Part shown: positions 1 to 9,933 of the stretch, piece after piece | How positions within the stretch are numbered: position 1 is the stretch's first letter | Layout: each line of letters starts with the position of its first letter | NCBI GenBank assembly: GCA_022605955.1 | Contig: JAKCOZ010000014.1 | Span: forward strand, 13,336,001-13,400,000 | Length of the DNA: 64,000 bases | Direction of reading: 5' to 3' | Origin: Rallus limicola | Taxonomy: Eukaryota; Chordata; Aves; Gruiformes; Rallidae | Position numbers and translations under genes: made by a program | The notes under the pieces: generated by a model | Seen by the model: only the letters and a program-made list of their open reading frames with translations | Database searches by the model: none | Told to the model about the DNA's origin: nothing

Positions 1-3000
1 CATGAACTTCTGCACCCTCAGGTTCCTTAGATGGTCTTGAACCTGATCTCCTTCACAGCGGGTTGTTCTTAATTCTCCCCATCCCTGCCTTTGCCTTCTG
101 CAACTTGTGTGGTGTGGCTAGAGCACTTGCTGGTGAAGGAAGTGAAAGACTGAGGAAAAACAGGTTTCCTGTTTCCCTCCAGAGAGGACTCACATTTTCT
201 CTAGTCTTCCTTTGTCACTGATATACCTTTCTTGTTGTCCTTGACATCCCTGGACAGATTTAATTCTCTTGATTTTGTTTAGTTACTGCATTAAAGCTGG
301 AAACTGAGGCTACATGCTTACAAAGGCATACCCCCTCCTCAGGGCAGTGGTCTGAAACCTTCTTCCACACCAGGAAGAGTTTCCTCAGAAGGATATCTTG
401 AGTTAGGTGTCAAGATTATTCTTACAAGTTGAGAGCAGCTACAGATGTGCAATTTGGAGATTATTATCAACATGCTACAGAGCAGAATTTAACATGAAGC
501 AAGCTAGAACATCTTCAGCAGTGAGAAACACTATATATGGATGAAGCAACTCCTGGTAGGTCTCGAAACTTTCAGCGCAAGCACTGAAAGGAAGTGAAGT
601 TCAGAGAAGACATACACAAATGGTATGTAACAAGGACAAAGAGACTGCTTCAGCAAAGAAAATCCATATGCCATTTCTTCACACTTTCTCCTGGTGTGTC
701 TCTGTGCTGGGCATAATGCTGCAGGATTGGACCTTGTTTTGCAGAAACAAGGCAAGAGCTCTGATTTGGCATTTAAATGCTACAGCTCAAGGGCCTGGGA
801 AGTGCTGACCACTTGATTTTTGTTGCAGTCAATTCCTTTTTTCAACACCCTGCATCCAATGCCCTCTGCAGACCCAGACCCTGCCTTAGGGATTCAAGTC
901 AAACATTTTCATCAGTTCGGGCAGGGAAGATATTTGACCTACTCAGAACCATCTCTGAGAAAAGCATGAGCCACTTTCAGAGTTCTGCAGCTCTGTAATT
1001 ATGTCTGATCCACAGAAAAATGCAAGAGACTTTCAGGATTGAACTAGAAATTAGCAGAGCATTGCTTGTTTCAGAAAGGAAACATTCAGAAGTGTTGTAT
1101 TACATGAAAGCACAGCAAAAAGCTGAGGCAGGGACCACCAAGTCAGTTTCTACTGACCCACTTCAGTTTTGCTATCACCTATAAACACTGCTTTTAATAA
1201 ATAGCAGTAAGCCCAAGGTATTATTTCCTCATAAATAGTGTCATAAGGCAGCAAGCTAAATATGTTCTTACAGTTGTAGGCCAAGGTCATAAAATCAGAC
1301 TGTGCCACAAAAAAGCTACAGTAGTATAATGTATTTGAAGTCTGCATGTTGAAATGATCTGTAATATTTCAGGCCCTTGTGGAAAAAATATGGAGTGAAA
1401 AACTTTTCTCAGAATTCTGCCCATTTAACCCCATAAACAAGGTTTTTCTACTCAGGCATGAGAGTGGGATGTCTCAGTTTAAAAGAAAGCAGAAGTCCTT
1501 TCTTATTCATTTTATTACACATGTTTTGGAATAACTGCTGCAAAAGGCTACTGCATTTCTATAGAAACATTAATGGCATTTTTCAGTGTGGCTAATACAA
1601 TCTACTTATTTACCATTCAGACTGGCACCTTTTATGTTTACTTTCACTTTGTTCCAGCAATTTAAAGTATTGGTTCAAGAAAATATTTTCTTGACAGTTG
1701 TTTTCTGATACTATAGGATAATGCACTGATTGTGAGGCTGTAATGATTTATAAACCTTACAGCATTCTGCAGGTTTTCCATGCAGTGGTAAAATATAAAT
1801 TAAAGGTGCACTTGGTATATTAATAATACTAATAATAGCAATAAAAAATCATATCATATCAAACACACATGATGATGCTGATGATTCTGTGACTGAGGAC
1901 TGATTGTGACTCCCTAGCAATCACCAACACTTCTGCTTTAAAAGGAAACACAGTGTTTAGAGGCAGAGTTTCATAAAATCGTAAAGCCTGGTTTTAGGGC
2001 ACTTGACATCAAATATAAAAAGGTGGTAGAAGCACATAATAAACCACTAAGTTCCATGAAATAATTTTGCTTGATCAAACCTCTTCAGTTAAGTCTTGAA
2101 AGGTACATTATTTCGATGGGCTTTGTTTGATGGGTATCAATTCTTGACATTGCCCTGCAACTGACCTCCCTCAGTCACCTCAGATATTAACTCTATACTT
2201 TCCTGCCCCTTCTCAGCTCTCAACGCTCAATAATGTGTGCCTGATGTGCCCTTCAGTGCTGGTACCAGCCTCCAAGTTTTCTCTTTCCCTTGTACATCCA
2301 CCAGAGTCAGGCCTTCCATTGTCTGCTGCTGAAGTGTCCCATCAACTTCAAACCTGTCAACTCCTGCATTCTAGAGCAGGTGTTATAAACCCTCACTTCA
2401 TCTTAGGAGGAATTTATATCCTGATTGTTCTATCCAAATCTGTGTAGATCTTCAGAGCATCCACCAGAAATGCAACACCGACATAACTGTCGCCCACACC
2501 TAAGGAATATTTCTATAGCTACTGATACACCTATAGTGAGTGACAAGTCTCTGTAAACCTATCCAGATGGAGCCACAGCTATGTCACTTCCTGAACCAAA
2601 ACTTTTGCAGGACCAGATGAAGAACAAAACACAATTACTGCATTATTAAGACTGAAGAATTACAGCCCTCTGACCCTGAATGCACTCGGTATCTTTTTGA
2701 AATGAGACAAAGATTTTTGCAAGCCACTTAAACTGGCTGCATGGCCACCACACAATTCTGAACTCATCTTTCTCTTTCTCCATGATTACTGTGAACTGGA
2801 GTTTGCATGTATCCTGTGACATGACAGTGAACAAACATGGTGTTGCCTATGCAGCACATTATGTACCATGTCTCAATCAGCTTAATAATGTATTTCCAGT
2901 TTCTCAAATAACTTTTCATAGCACATCCTGCTACTCACATACTGGTTCATAGCTTCATCCCACCAATAAAAGAGACATTTTCTCATAAGCAATGTGTACT

Positions 3001-3249
3001 TGACTAGTCAATGAATTCTCTATTACATTTATTCTAGATCTCAGAAAACAGAATTTACAATAAGGAGTATAAATAGGGAAGATCTCCCTAAAACAGTAAA
3101 AAAATATCAGAGGTAATTCTTCCCTATGTAGAAAATGCTGAGGAATGTTGCTTTTGCAAACTCTAGGATAAGTAGAATATTTTTCTATATTGACTTACAG
3201 AATAAAAGCCTCAAGATGCCTCATCAAGAATCATTTACCAAAGACTTAA
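1..3249. other. Intergenic DNA, no gene recognised
   Basis: AT-rich single-copy-looking DNA. The open frames are short (under about 75 codons) and resemble no protein I know. No LINE, LTR, tRNA or CpG-rich signal was seen. Confidence 0.6.
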
Positions 3250-3575
3250 GTGGTCTTACGGGAAACCGAGGCCTAAACCTAAGCCTTACGGGAAAAGGAA
3301 GATAAAGGATAATTGTCAATCAAGATATGTTAATAAAGGGGCAACAGTTAAGAGGGGCAACATAAAATGAACAATAGTAACTTAGAAAGATTCCACATTT
3401 TGCTCAGTAAGCTCACAAATATTGTTTTCTTCACCAAGGGAAAGCAAGAACCTGCCAGACAGACAATGTGTATTGTTATCTACTGTTGTGAAGAAGGCAC
3501 TTTGGTTCAGCCTGTAAACCTTGGAAGTACCTAATCCATAGGTAAACCAGGGAGGGATTTTGGATGGGAATAGGG

Positions 3576-3582
3576 TATAAAA
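3576..3582 (+). promoter_or_regulatory. LTR TATA box
   Basis: TATAAAA sits about 65 bases before the LTR polyadenylation signal. This places the U3/R boundary near 3605. Confidence 0.6.
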
Positions 3583-3646
3583 TGCTGAAAACTCTGGGCA
3601 CAGGTGTGCCTACTTTGCTAGGACACCTGCTCTTGCAAGAGGGTAT

Positions 3647-3652
3647 AATAAA
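3647..3652 (+). terminator. LTR polyadenylation signal AATAAA
   Basis: The hexamer lies 61 bases before the inferred LTR end, so R would end at about 3665-3670. Confidence 0.55.
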
Positions 3653-3716
3653 TTGCTGCTTCACTGGTACATCTACTGTGAGTCCTTTCTTAGGACCGTT
3701 GGCATTTCTAACAGCT

Positions 3717-3734
3717 TGGGGGCTTGTCTGGGAT
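3717..3734 (+). other. Retroviral primer binding site, tRNA-Pro type
   Basis: The 18 bases TGGGGGCTTGTCTGGGAT match the tRNA-Pro primer site typical of gammaretroviruses at 16 of 18 positions. Both differences are C to T at positions that are CpG in the consensus, which fits methylated-CpG decay after insertion. The site starts three bases after the LTR end, as expected. Confidence 0.85.
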
Positions 3735-3938
3735 AGATGTCCTCACCATGAAGGACTCCTGCCACTGAAGGACGGGGAGATGGATCCTGTTGATTTCAAT
3801 GGTCATGTGTCATCGACAGCGGTTCCAGCAGTGGACTGACTAAATCCCAAGACAAATTTTAAAGGTAGACCTAGTGAACCAGAGGGAAAGAACAGTAGGC
3901 AGTGTCATAACGGCCAGACAACTCCATGCACAGACCAA

Positions 3939-3941
3939 GGT
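3939..3941 (+). other. Candidate leader splice donor
   Basis: CCAAG|GTAAGA matches the donor consensus well and lies in the leader about 200 bases after the primer site, where a subgenomic RNA donor is expected. Use is unproven. Confidence 0.4.
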
Positions 3942-4081
3942 AAGAAAATAGGACGTTAAGTATTGCCTTGGTGGTTGGGGCCTTTGGAGAGACTTGTGTG
4001 TGTGTGAAAGAGACGTACAGTTACATACGAAGTGAGTGCGGAGCCTGGATCTGAGGTTCCATCTTTCCACGAGGGAAGTAG

Positions 4082-5722
4082 ATGGAGAAAGGTAAAGCAA
4101 AAATTAGATTTGTTGTTAAAAAGTCTCAGAGGGACCAACTGGGAAATAAGGATAGGCAGCTTAAAAAGAAAATGGGGGGCAGAGAGAGAAGCCCCAGGAA
4201 CATTCCTCCACACACTCCCTTAGGGAGGATGTTGATAAATTGGAAGGACATGTCTTGCAGTAAGAATAAGGATAAGAAAAAAAAAAAATTATACAGTACT
4301 GCTGTTTTCCTTGGACCAAAAAAAGTATTAAACCCCCAGCTGTCTTTTGTCCCAAATATGAGGCAGAGGAAGATTGGATATGACAGGCCTTAAATTTATG
4401 TTAATAAGAAAATGCCCTTTTCTCAAAAAGAATCAGACTATGCCTCCTGCTGGAAAGAGAGGTCTGTTGCACAATTGTTTCCATTAAGAACAGCTAAGAG
4501 AGATTCTAAGGAACAGACTGAGGATTCCAAAATGTGGGATCCCTTAAAATGTTTACTCCCCACCCCCTTAATCCACCTCCTGTGAATCTTAAACCTCCCA
4601 TGTAGAACCCTGAGGCAGGATCCTTACGAGATCCCCTTGACATCCCTAGAAAAACAAGAGGTTCACCAGGACACTATAGGCAGAGTTCCTGGTCAGCCCA
4701 CTTACTCTGGGTTTAACAAAGAATTGGAATAATGCAAGAGAGGCATTTTGAAGTACCTTATGACCTCAGGAAAGAAATCTCCCACTAGGAGGAGAGTCAC
4801 TGAGGAACTAGATCCTCTCCAAGAAGTTCCCCTAGGAATAGGACAAGTGGGATATGTTAGTTCCCCACCTACAAGTACAGAAGTAAAAATTTTTTTAAAT
4901 TAAATCTTTACCTGAGGATCCCATGGGATTAGCTGAAGTGCTGGATCAATTCTCAGGACCTAAGTTTTACTCCTGGCAGAAGATTATGTCCATAATTAAT
5001 ATTTTATTTACTGGGGAGGAAAGAAGAATGATTAGGCAGGCAGCCTTGCAGGAATGGGAAAAAATAAACCTGAGTTATCCCAGCTGAACAAAAATTTCCT
5101 AATGTGGACCCAAACTGGAATAATAATGATCCAGTACATCGGGCTAACATAAGAGATTTGAGAGACCTAATAATAGAAGGTATAAAGGAGGCTGCTCCTA
5201 AGTCTCAGAACCTTCCTAAATCTTTTGAGACTGAGCAGGAAAAAGATGAGACACCCTCAGTGTTTTTACAATGGCTGAGAGACCAAATGAGGAAATATTC
5301 AGGTAAGAATTCTAAAGATCCTGTAGCACAAGGTCTTCTGAAGGTCCATTTTGTGATCAAAGCATGGCCTGATATTAAGAGGAAGGTACAGAAAAATGGA
5401 TGGTTGGAGTGAAATATCTTTGGAAGATTTACTGAGGGAGGCCTAGAAAATGTTTGTGAAAAGGGAAGAAAAACAGAAACAGAAAACAAAAATTACGGTA
5501 TCTGCTGTGGATCAGGTAATGAAGAAAAGAATAGAACCAGTCTCCCAGAGAAGTAGAGGGGAAAGTTGGACAAAAGGAAGGAGGGGTGTGAGAAGTGTAA
5601 ATAGAGGAGGAATTGGACAGGCAGGGAAAGACCTTGGCAATAACCATAGGTCAGTTCTCTCTCAGCTGGGTGTTGTCAGTGTGGTAAAAGGGGACATCTT
5701 AAAGGAGAATGCCCTGAGCTAA
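4082..5722 (+). pseudogene. gag: gag remnant (matrix, capsid, nucleocapsid)
   Basis: Structural polyprotein remnant. A basic matrix-like stretch is readable at about 4082-4393 in one frame. The C-terminal half of a capsid is clear at 5104-5412 in a second frame. A basic linker follows at about 5450-5560. A nucleocapsid zinc knuckle (C-X2-C-X4-H-X4-C) is intact at 5671-5712 in a third reading register. These pieces lie in at least two frames with intervening stops, so no Gag protein can be made. The region between 4394 and 5100 is weakly readable in short pieces. The single knuckle agrees with gammaretrovirus-like viruses rather than alpha- or betaretroviruses, which have two. Confidence 0.8.
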
Positions 5723-5779
5723 GAAAAGAAGAAAGGGTGATTCCCTTAATGACCTTTGAAGATGAGTAGGGAAGTCAAG

Positions 5780-6164
5780 GGTTTCTTAATTTAAGATCAT
5801 ACCAAAAACCCTTGATAAATTTGGAGGTGGAACCCCAGGAGCAGGATGTTGTTTTCCTGGTTGACATTGGAGCTTCTAAAACTTCATTAAATTTATACCT
5901 CAAGGATTAAAACTATAGGGCCAAAGTATAACATTCTCAGGGGTAAAAGGGGAAAGATTCCCAGTCCCTGTGTTTGGAAATACCACCTTAAAATTAGGTG
6001 ATGAGATAATTCACAGGAAACTTTTATATATCCCTGCTGCCCAAAGTAATTTATTAGGAGAAGTTTCAATAATACAAGTAGGATTTGAATTGAAAACTCA
6101 GGATGGTCAGATTGTAGTATCCGTGGTGTTATTAACAGAAGAAGATGAAAGCCAGATTGATTAA
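5780..6164 (+). pseudogene. pro: Retroviral protease remnant
   Basis: Aspartic protease in two frames. The first part carries the active-site motif at 5863-5874, which reads DIGA instead of DTGA. The threonine normally held in the fireman's grip is isoleucine through one or two base changes. The second part (about 5970-6164) continues in another frame and ends at a stop before RT. The frame agrees with the nucleocapsid knuckle upstream, consistent with a gag-pro readthrough arrangement in the ancestor. Both the substitution and the frameshift make the enzyme inactive. Confidence 0.75.
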
Positions 6165-6239
6165 ATAAGTGTGGGTCCAAGAGGGCAATCGAGGTGGATT
6201 AAGTATTACCCCCTTAAAGATTAAACATAAAAGGGACAA

Positions 6240-7230
6240 TTAAATGATTTGCCAAAAACTGTATCCCATTCCACTGGAAGGTTGTAGGGGCCTCCAACCA
6301 GTTATAGTTTAATTAAGGAAAGGCAAACCATGTACATCTCCTTTTAACACCACAATTTTATCAGTGAAAAAAAAAAGATGGATCATATTGTCTGGTACAG
6401 GACTTAAGAAAATTAAATCAAATAGTCCAAGTGCATCACCCAGTGGTTCCTAATCCTTACACTCCATTGAGTAAAATACCACATGAGCATGGATGGTTTA
6501 GTGTGATTGATTTAAAGGATGCCTTCTGGGTGTGTTCACTGGACTCTGATAGCAGAAACATTTTTGCTTTTGAATGGGAAGATCCTTCCACAAGATGGAA
6601 ACAACAATTTACATGGACAGTTTTACCTCAAGGATTCACTAAATCACCAAATTTGTTTGAAAAAGTACTAGAGAGGTTTAAAGTCCCAACTGAAGTTACC
6701 CTTCTACAATATGTAAACGATCTTTTAATCTCAGGGATAAAGAAGGGAATCATAAGGGAAACCAAAATGCTTTGTTAAATTTCCTGGGGGAAGAGAGCCT
6801 AAAAGTATCAAAAACTAAACTTCAGTACATGGAAAGAGAAGTTAATATTTAGAACATCTAATCAGTGAAGGGAAACAGAGGATAAATCTAGAGAGGATAA
6901 AAGGAGTAGCTGAATTGCCTCTCCTGAAAACTAAAAATGAGCTGTGAAAATTTTTGGGACTGACAGGATATTGTTACCTATGGACTGAATCATATGCACT
7001 GAAAACAAAAGGATTATCTTTAAAATTGTTAGAAGAGCTTAATGACTTAGTATGGACTAATGAAGGAAAAGAATTTATACAGGAATTAAAGTTTGATCGC
7101 TGCTCCTGTGTTAGCACTACCTTCCCTTGACAAACCCTTCCATTTGTTTGCTACCATAGATAAGGGAACAGCCCTGAGGGTGTTAACCCAAGAGTCGGGA
7201 GGCAAGGGACACCCAATTGCCTATTGATCT
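6240..7230 (+). pseudogene. pol: Reverse transcriptase remnant
   Basis: RNA-dependent DNA polymerase domain. The longest open piece is 6431-6778 and includes the IDLKDAF block (finger/palm, first catalytic Asp) and LPQGF at 6623-6637. The catalytic YVDD box at 6710-6721 reads YVND, so the first of the two palm aspartates is Asn. Stops and frameshifts lie on either side (for example after 6776), and the thumb/connection is readable only in fragments to about 7230. LPQGF followed by YVDD-type rather than YMDD-type spacing fits the gammaretroviral class. Non-functional. Confidence 0.85.
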
Positions 7231-7236
7231 AAGCTA

Positions 7237-8177
7237 TTGGACCCAGTATCTCGAGCGTGGCCAGAATGTGTACAGGCAGTAGCAGCCACAGCCCTCTTGA
7301 TGGAAGAAAGCAGAAAACTAACTTTTGGAGGACTTGTAGTGAGTACTCCACATCAAGTAAGGGCAATTCTGACTCAGAAGGCAGGAAGATGGCTCACTGA
7401 TTCTAGGATTTTGAAGTATGAGGCAACTTTAATGGAAAAAGTTCAGTTAGTTCTAACTACTGATTCATGTCTCAATCCTGCCACCTTTCTATCAAATGGG
7501 GAGATGAATTACAAAGAACTTGAACATGACTGCCTGGATATAATAGAGTATCACACCAAAGCACGACATGACTTGAGGGACCTACCTTTGCCAACAGGTC
7601 TCCATTTATTTATTGATGAGTCCTCCAGAATCATACACAGAAAAAGGCACAATGGTTATGGAATTATTGATGGAGAGAATCAAAGTGTGAAAGAATTGGG
7701 AAGACTACCTCACAACTGGTCTGCCCAGACATGTGAATTATATGCTTTAAATCAAGCATTACAACTGGTAGATGGGATAGAAGGGACAATTTATACTGAT
7801 TCAAGGTGTGCTTTAGGGATAGTTCAAGGTGGAATGAAAGAGGATTAATTAAAAGTAAAGGAAAGGAGTTGATACATTAGGAATTGATGAAACATGTTTT
7901 AAAGAATTTACTCCTACCCAGAGAAATTGCAGTAGTCCATGTAAGTGGGCATCAGAAAGGGAACTCCTCGGAAGCTAGAGGAAACAGATTTGTAGATGAG
8001 GTAGCCAAAGAAGCTGCCTTAGGGCCTGAATTAGTTAAGATGTGTAATCTTAATTCTTGTGTGTCTGAACCAAAGGGAATTCCAACTTTCACTGAAGGAG
8101 AGAAAAGGGATTTGAATTGTGAGCTATTGAAACAGGAGAAGGGAAGCCAATTCTCTCAGATGAACAAGAAATGCTAA
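7237..8177 (+). pseudogene. pol: Connection and RNase H remnant
   Basis: A 203-codon open stretch (7237-7848) covers the connection and most of RNase H, including an Asp in FIDESS, the Glu in CELYAL and the Asp in YTDSR. It ends at a stop. The domain resumes in another frame at 7884-8177 with a GHQKG-type segment and a final Asp in FVDEVAK. All four acidic residues expected for RNase H metal binding can therefore be seen, but they are split by a stop and a frameshift. This is the best preserved part of the element. Confidence 0.85.
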
Positions 8178-8189
8178 ATAAACAAGTTA

Positions 8190-9220
8190 TGAGGGAAATA
8201 ATGGCTATTTTATACCAAGGGAGTCATTGGGAGGTACAAGCAATGTGTGATTTAACCTTAAGGAAATGAAGGTGCATAGGAATATATACTATAGTTAAAC
8301 AAATTTGTGAAAAGTGCATTGTTCATAAAAGGATTTTTTAAATTTTCTCAAGAAACAAACTCAAGAAGAGAACCTGGTTTAAGACATTTTCAAATTATCC
8401 AAGTGGATTTTACAGAATTACCACCTATAAGAAGGTTGAAATATATCCTGGTATTAGTTGACCATCTAACAGGATGGGTAGTAGCATATCCAATAGCTAC
8501 AGCCACAGCTGCAGGGGTAATTAAAATCCTTCTAGAACAAATTATTCCCAGGTATGGAATAGTTGAAAACGTAGATTCAGACCAAGGAAGTCACTTTACA
8601 TCCAAGGTGCTTCAAGGGACTATGGAAGGATTAGCGATATCCTGGGACTTTCATACTCCCTGACATACACCCTTCTCTGGTATGGTTGAATAGATGAATT
8701 AGACTCTAAAGAAACAATTATCAAAGTTAATTTTAGAAACTAAATTACCTTGGATTAAATGCTTACCCATTGCCTGACTGAGAATTCGAAATGCACCTAG
8801 GAAAAACTTAGGTGTATCTCCCTATGAAATGTTGTTTGACTTATCTTATATGGGTGGAATAGGAAAAATCCCAAGGTTTGAAACCAAAGATACTTTTCTT
8901 AAGAACTATATACTGGGGCTGTTCTCTTCTTTGTCCTTCCTCAGGAGTAAAGGACTCCTTGCACAAACTCCACCATCGGCATTTGCAGTCCGTACTATCC
9001 AACCTGGGGAATGGGTTCTGATTAAGTCATGGAAGGAATCCAAGCTGCAGCCTGAGTAGGAAGGCTCTTTCCAGGTTCTACTGACAACTGAAACCGCAGT
9101 GAGGACTGCTGAGAAAGGCTGGACTCATTACACCGGGCTCCATGGACCAGTACTTAGTAGTAGAGATTTTGTTTGCAGCTTTTATTGCACTGGTATTTCT
9201 CTCTTGTGCTTGGAGTTGTA
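8190..9220 (+). pseudogene. pol: Integrase remnant
   Basis: The zinc-binding N-terminus is partly visible, with a C-X2-C pair near 8308-8320. The catalytic core is open at 8307-8663, with the first Asp in VDFTEL and the second in DSDQGS. A TGA at 8661-8663 and two further in-frame stops interrupt the segment around the expected catalytic Glu near 8688. The C-terminal domain is readable at 8829-9059, then a TAG replaces what looks like a Trp codon, and the same frame continues to about 9220. Non-functional. Confidence 0.85.
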
Positions 9221-9933
9221 AAAGGATGAAAATGTTCAAAATAATGTTATATTGTTTATACTTCACTATCATGAAAGCAAGAGTGCTGGGTCATGCAAAA
9301 AAAGCCCACTTAATAATCAAATTACATTACAACTCAGCATTCCAGAAGCAACCAGGCTCCAGAGCATCATGTTTGATACTTAGCAGATTTTGGATTGTGG
9401 GATTGGATTGGGATTACCAGTATTTGGATTGTGGGCTAGAGACCCAAGGGAACAGAGCAATGCAGAAAAGTATGTGTCCTGGCCCAAGAAGGTCCTCCTT
9501 GCCCTTCTTGGTGGGGTCTTCCATGCCACTGGATATCAACTGCTTAGAATCAATCTTGCAAACACTAGTAAATTTGGTAGTTACTCTAGGAGGTCTCAGG
9601 TCTACACAGGGAAGTCTTACAGCAGTGTGTATGATGTTTGGTAGCACTGGCAACATCATTTTTTTCTCTGAACATGCTGGCTTTGGCTGCTTAACAGGTA
9701 GAAATAAATTTTCTTATTTGGCCCTGAATGTGGACTTCTTATTGGGAGGTCAAAGCAGAAGCATCAATACGAGAAGACCTACTTTGAAGTTTAACATCAA
9801 CAAAACACACCCAACTTCCCACTTTTGTGACCAAATGACACAAACACAACTCATTCCTGTGGATTCCTTGAGCAAGCTTACTTTAACTGAAGAAATAGTC
9901 TTCCAGAGCTCGAGCCAAAAAATGTTAACTTAA
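9142..9933 (+). CDS. Unrecognised 263-codon open reading frame overlapping the end of pol
   Basis: I do not recognise this protein. It starts at an ATG inside the integrase tail, in a different frame, which is where a gammaretrovirus-like env usually begins. Residues about 5-25 are strongly hydrophobic (LVVEILFAAFIALVFLSCAW) and are followed by KRMK, like a signal or signal-anchor segment. The rest shows no CXXC/CWLC motif, no furin-type site, no fusion peptide and no coiled coil, so an intact envelope is excluded. A second hydrophobic patch lies around residues 130-155. It could be an env signal peptide joined by deletion to unrelated DNA, or a chance open frame. The length is unusual in such AT-rich DNA beside genes that are all broken. 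Coding status is unproven. Confidence 0.3.
   Translation: MDQYLVVEILFAAFIALVFLSCAWSCKRMKMFKIMLYCLYFTIMKARVLGHAKKAHLIIKLHYNSAFQKQPGSRASCLILSRFWIVGLDWDYQYLDCGLETQGNRAMQKSMCPGPRRSSLPFLVGSSMPLDINCLESILQTLVNLVVTLGGLRSTQGSLTAVCMMFGSTGNIIFFSEHAGFGCLTGRNKFSYLALNVDFLLGGQSRSINTRRPTLKFNINKTHPTSHFCDQMTQTQLIPVDSLSKLTLTEEIVFQSSSQKMLT

Larger units (their letters stand above)
3250..3713 (+). repeat. 5' LTR of the endogenous retrovirus
   Basis: The right edge ends in CA at 3712-3713, three bases before the primer binding site. A TATA box (TATAAAA) lies at 3576-3582 and an AATAAA at 3647-3652, about 65 bases apart, as expected for the U3/R boundary and the R end. An 11-base direct repeat (CTTACGGGAAA) occurs at 3255-3265 and 3285-3295 near the left edge. 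The left boundary is approximate. With no partner LTR in the window, the insertion cannot be dated from LTR divergence. Confidence 0.65.
3250..9220 (+). mobile_element. Degraded class I (gammaretrovirus-like) endogenous retrovirus, missing 3' end
   Basis: The order is 5' LTR, tRNA-Pro-type primer site, leader with a splice donor, gag, pro, RT, RNase H and integrase, all on the + strand. The gene order, the single CCHC knuckle and the Pro-type primer site point to the gammaretrovirus-like class. Every gene is interrupted by stops or frameshifts, and two catalytic motifs are changed (DIGA in protease, YVND in RT), so the provirus is dead. No env was recognised and no second LTR was found by eye between 9.2 and 15 kb. 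The 3' part was probably deleted or never present. The 5' edge is uncertain by about 50-100 bases because no target-site duplication could be paired. Confidence 0.85.
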
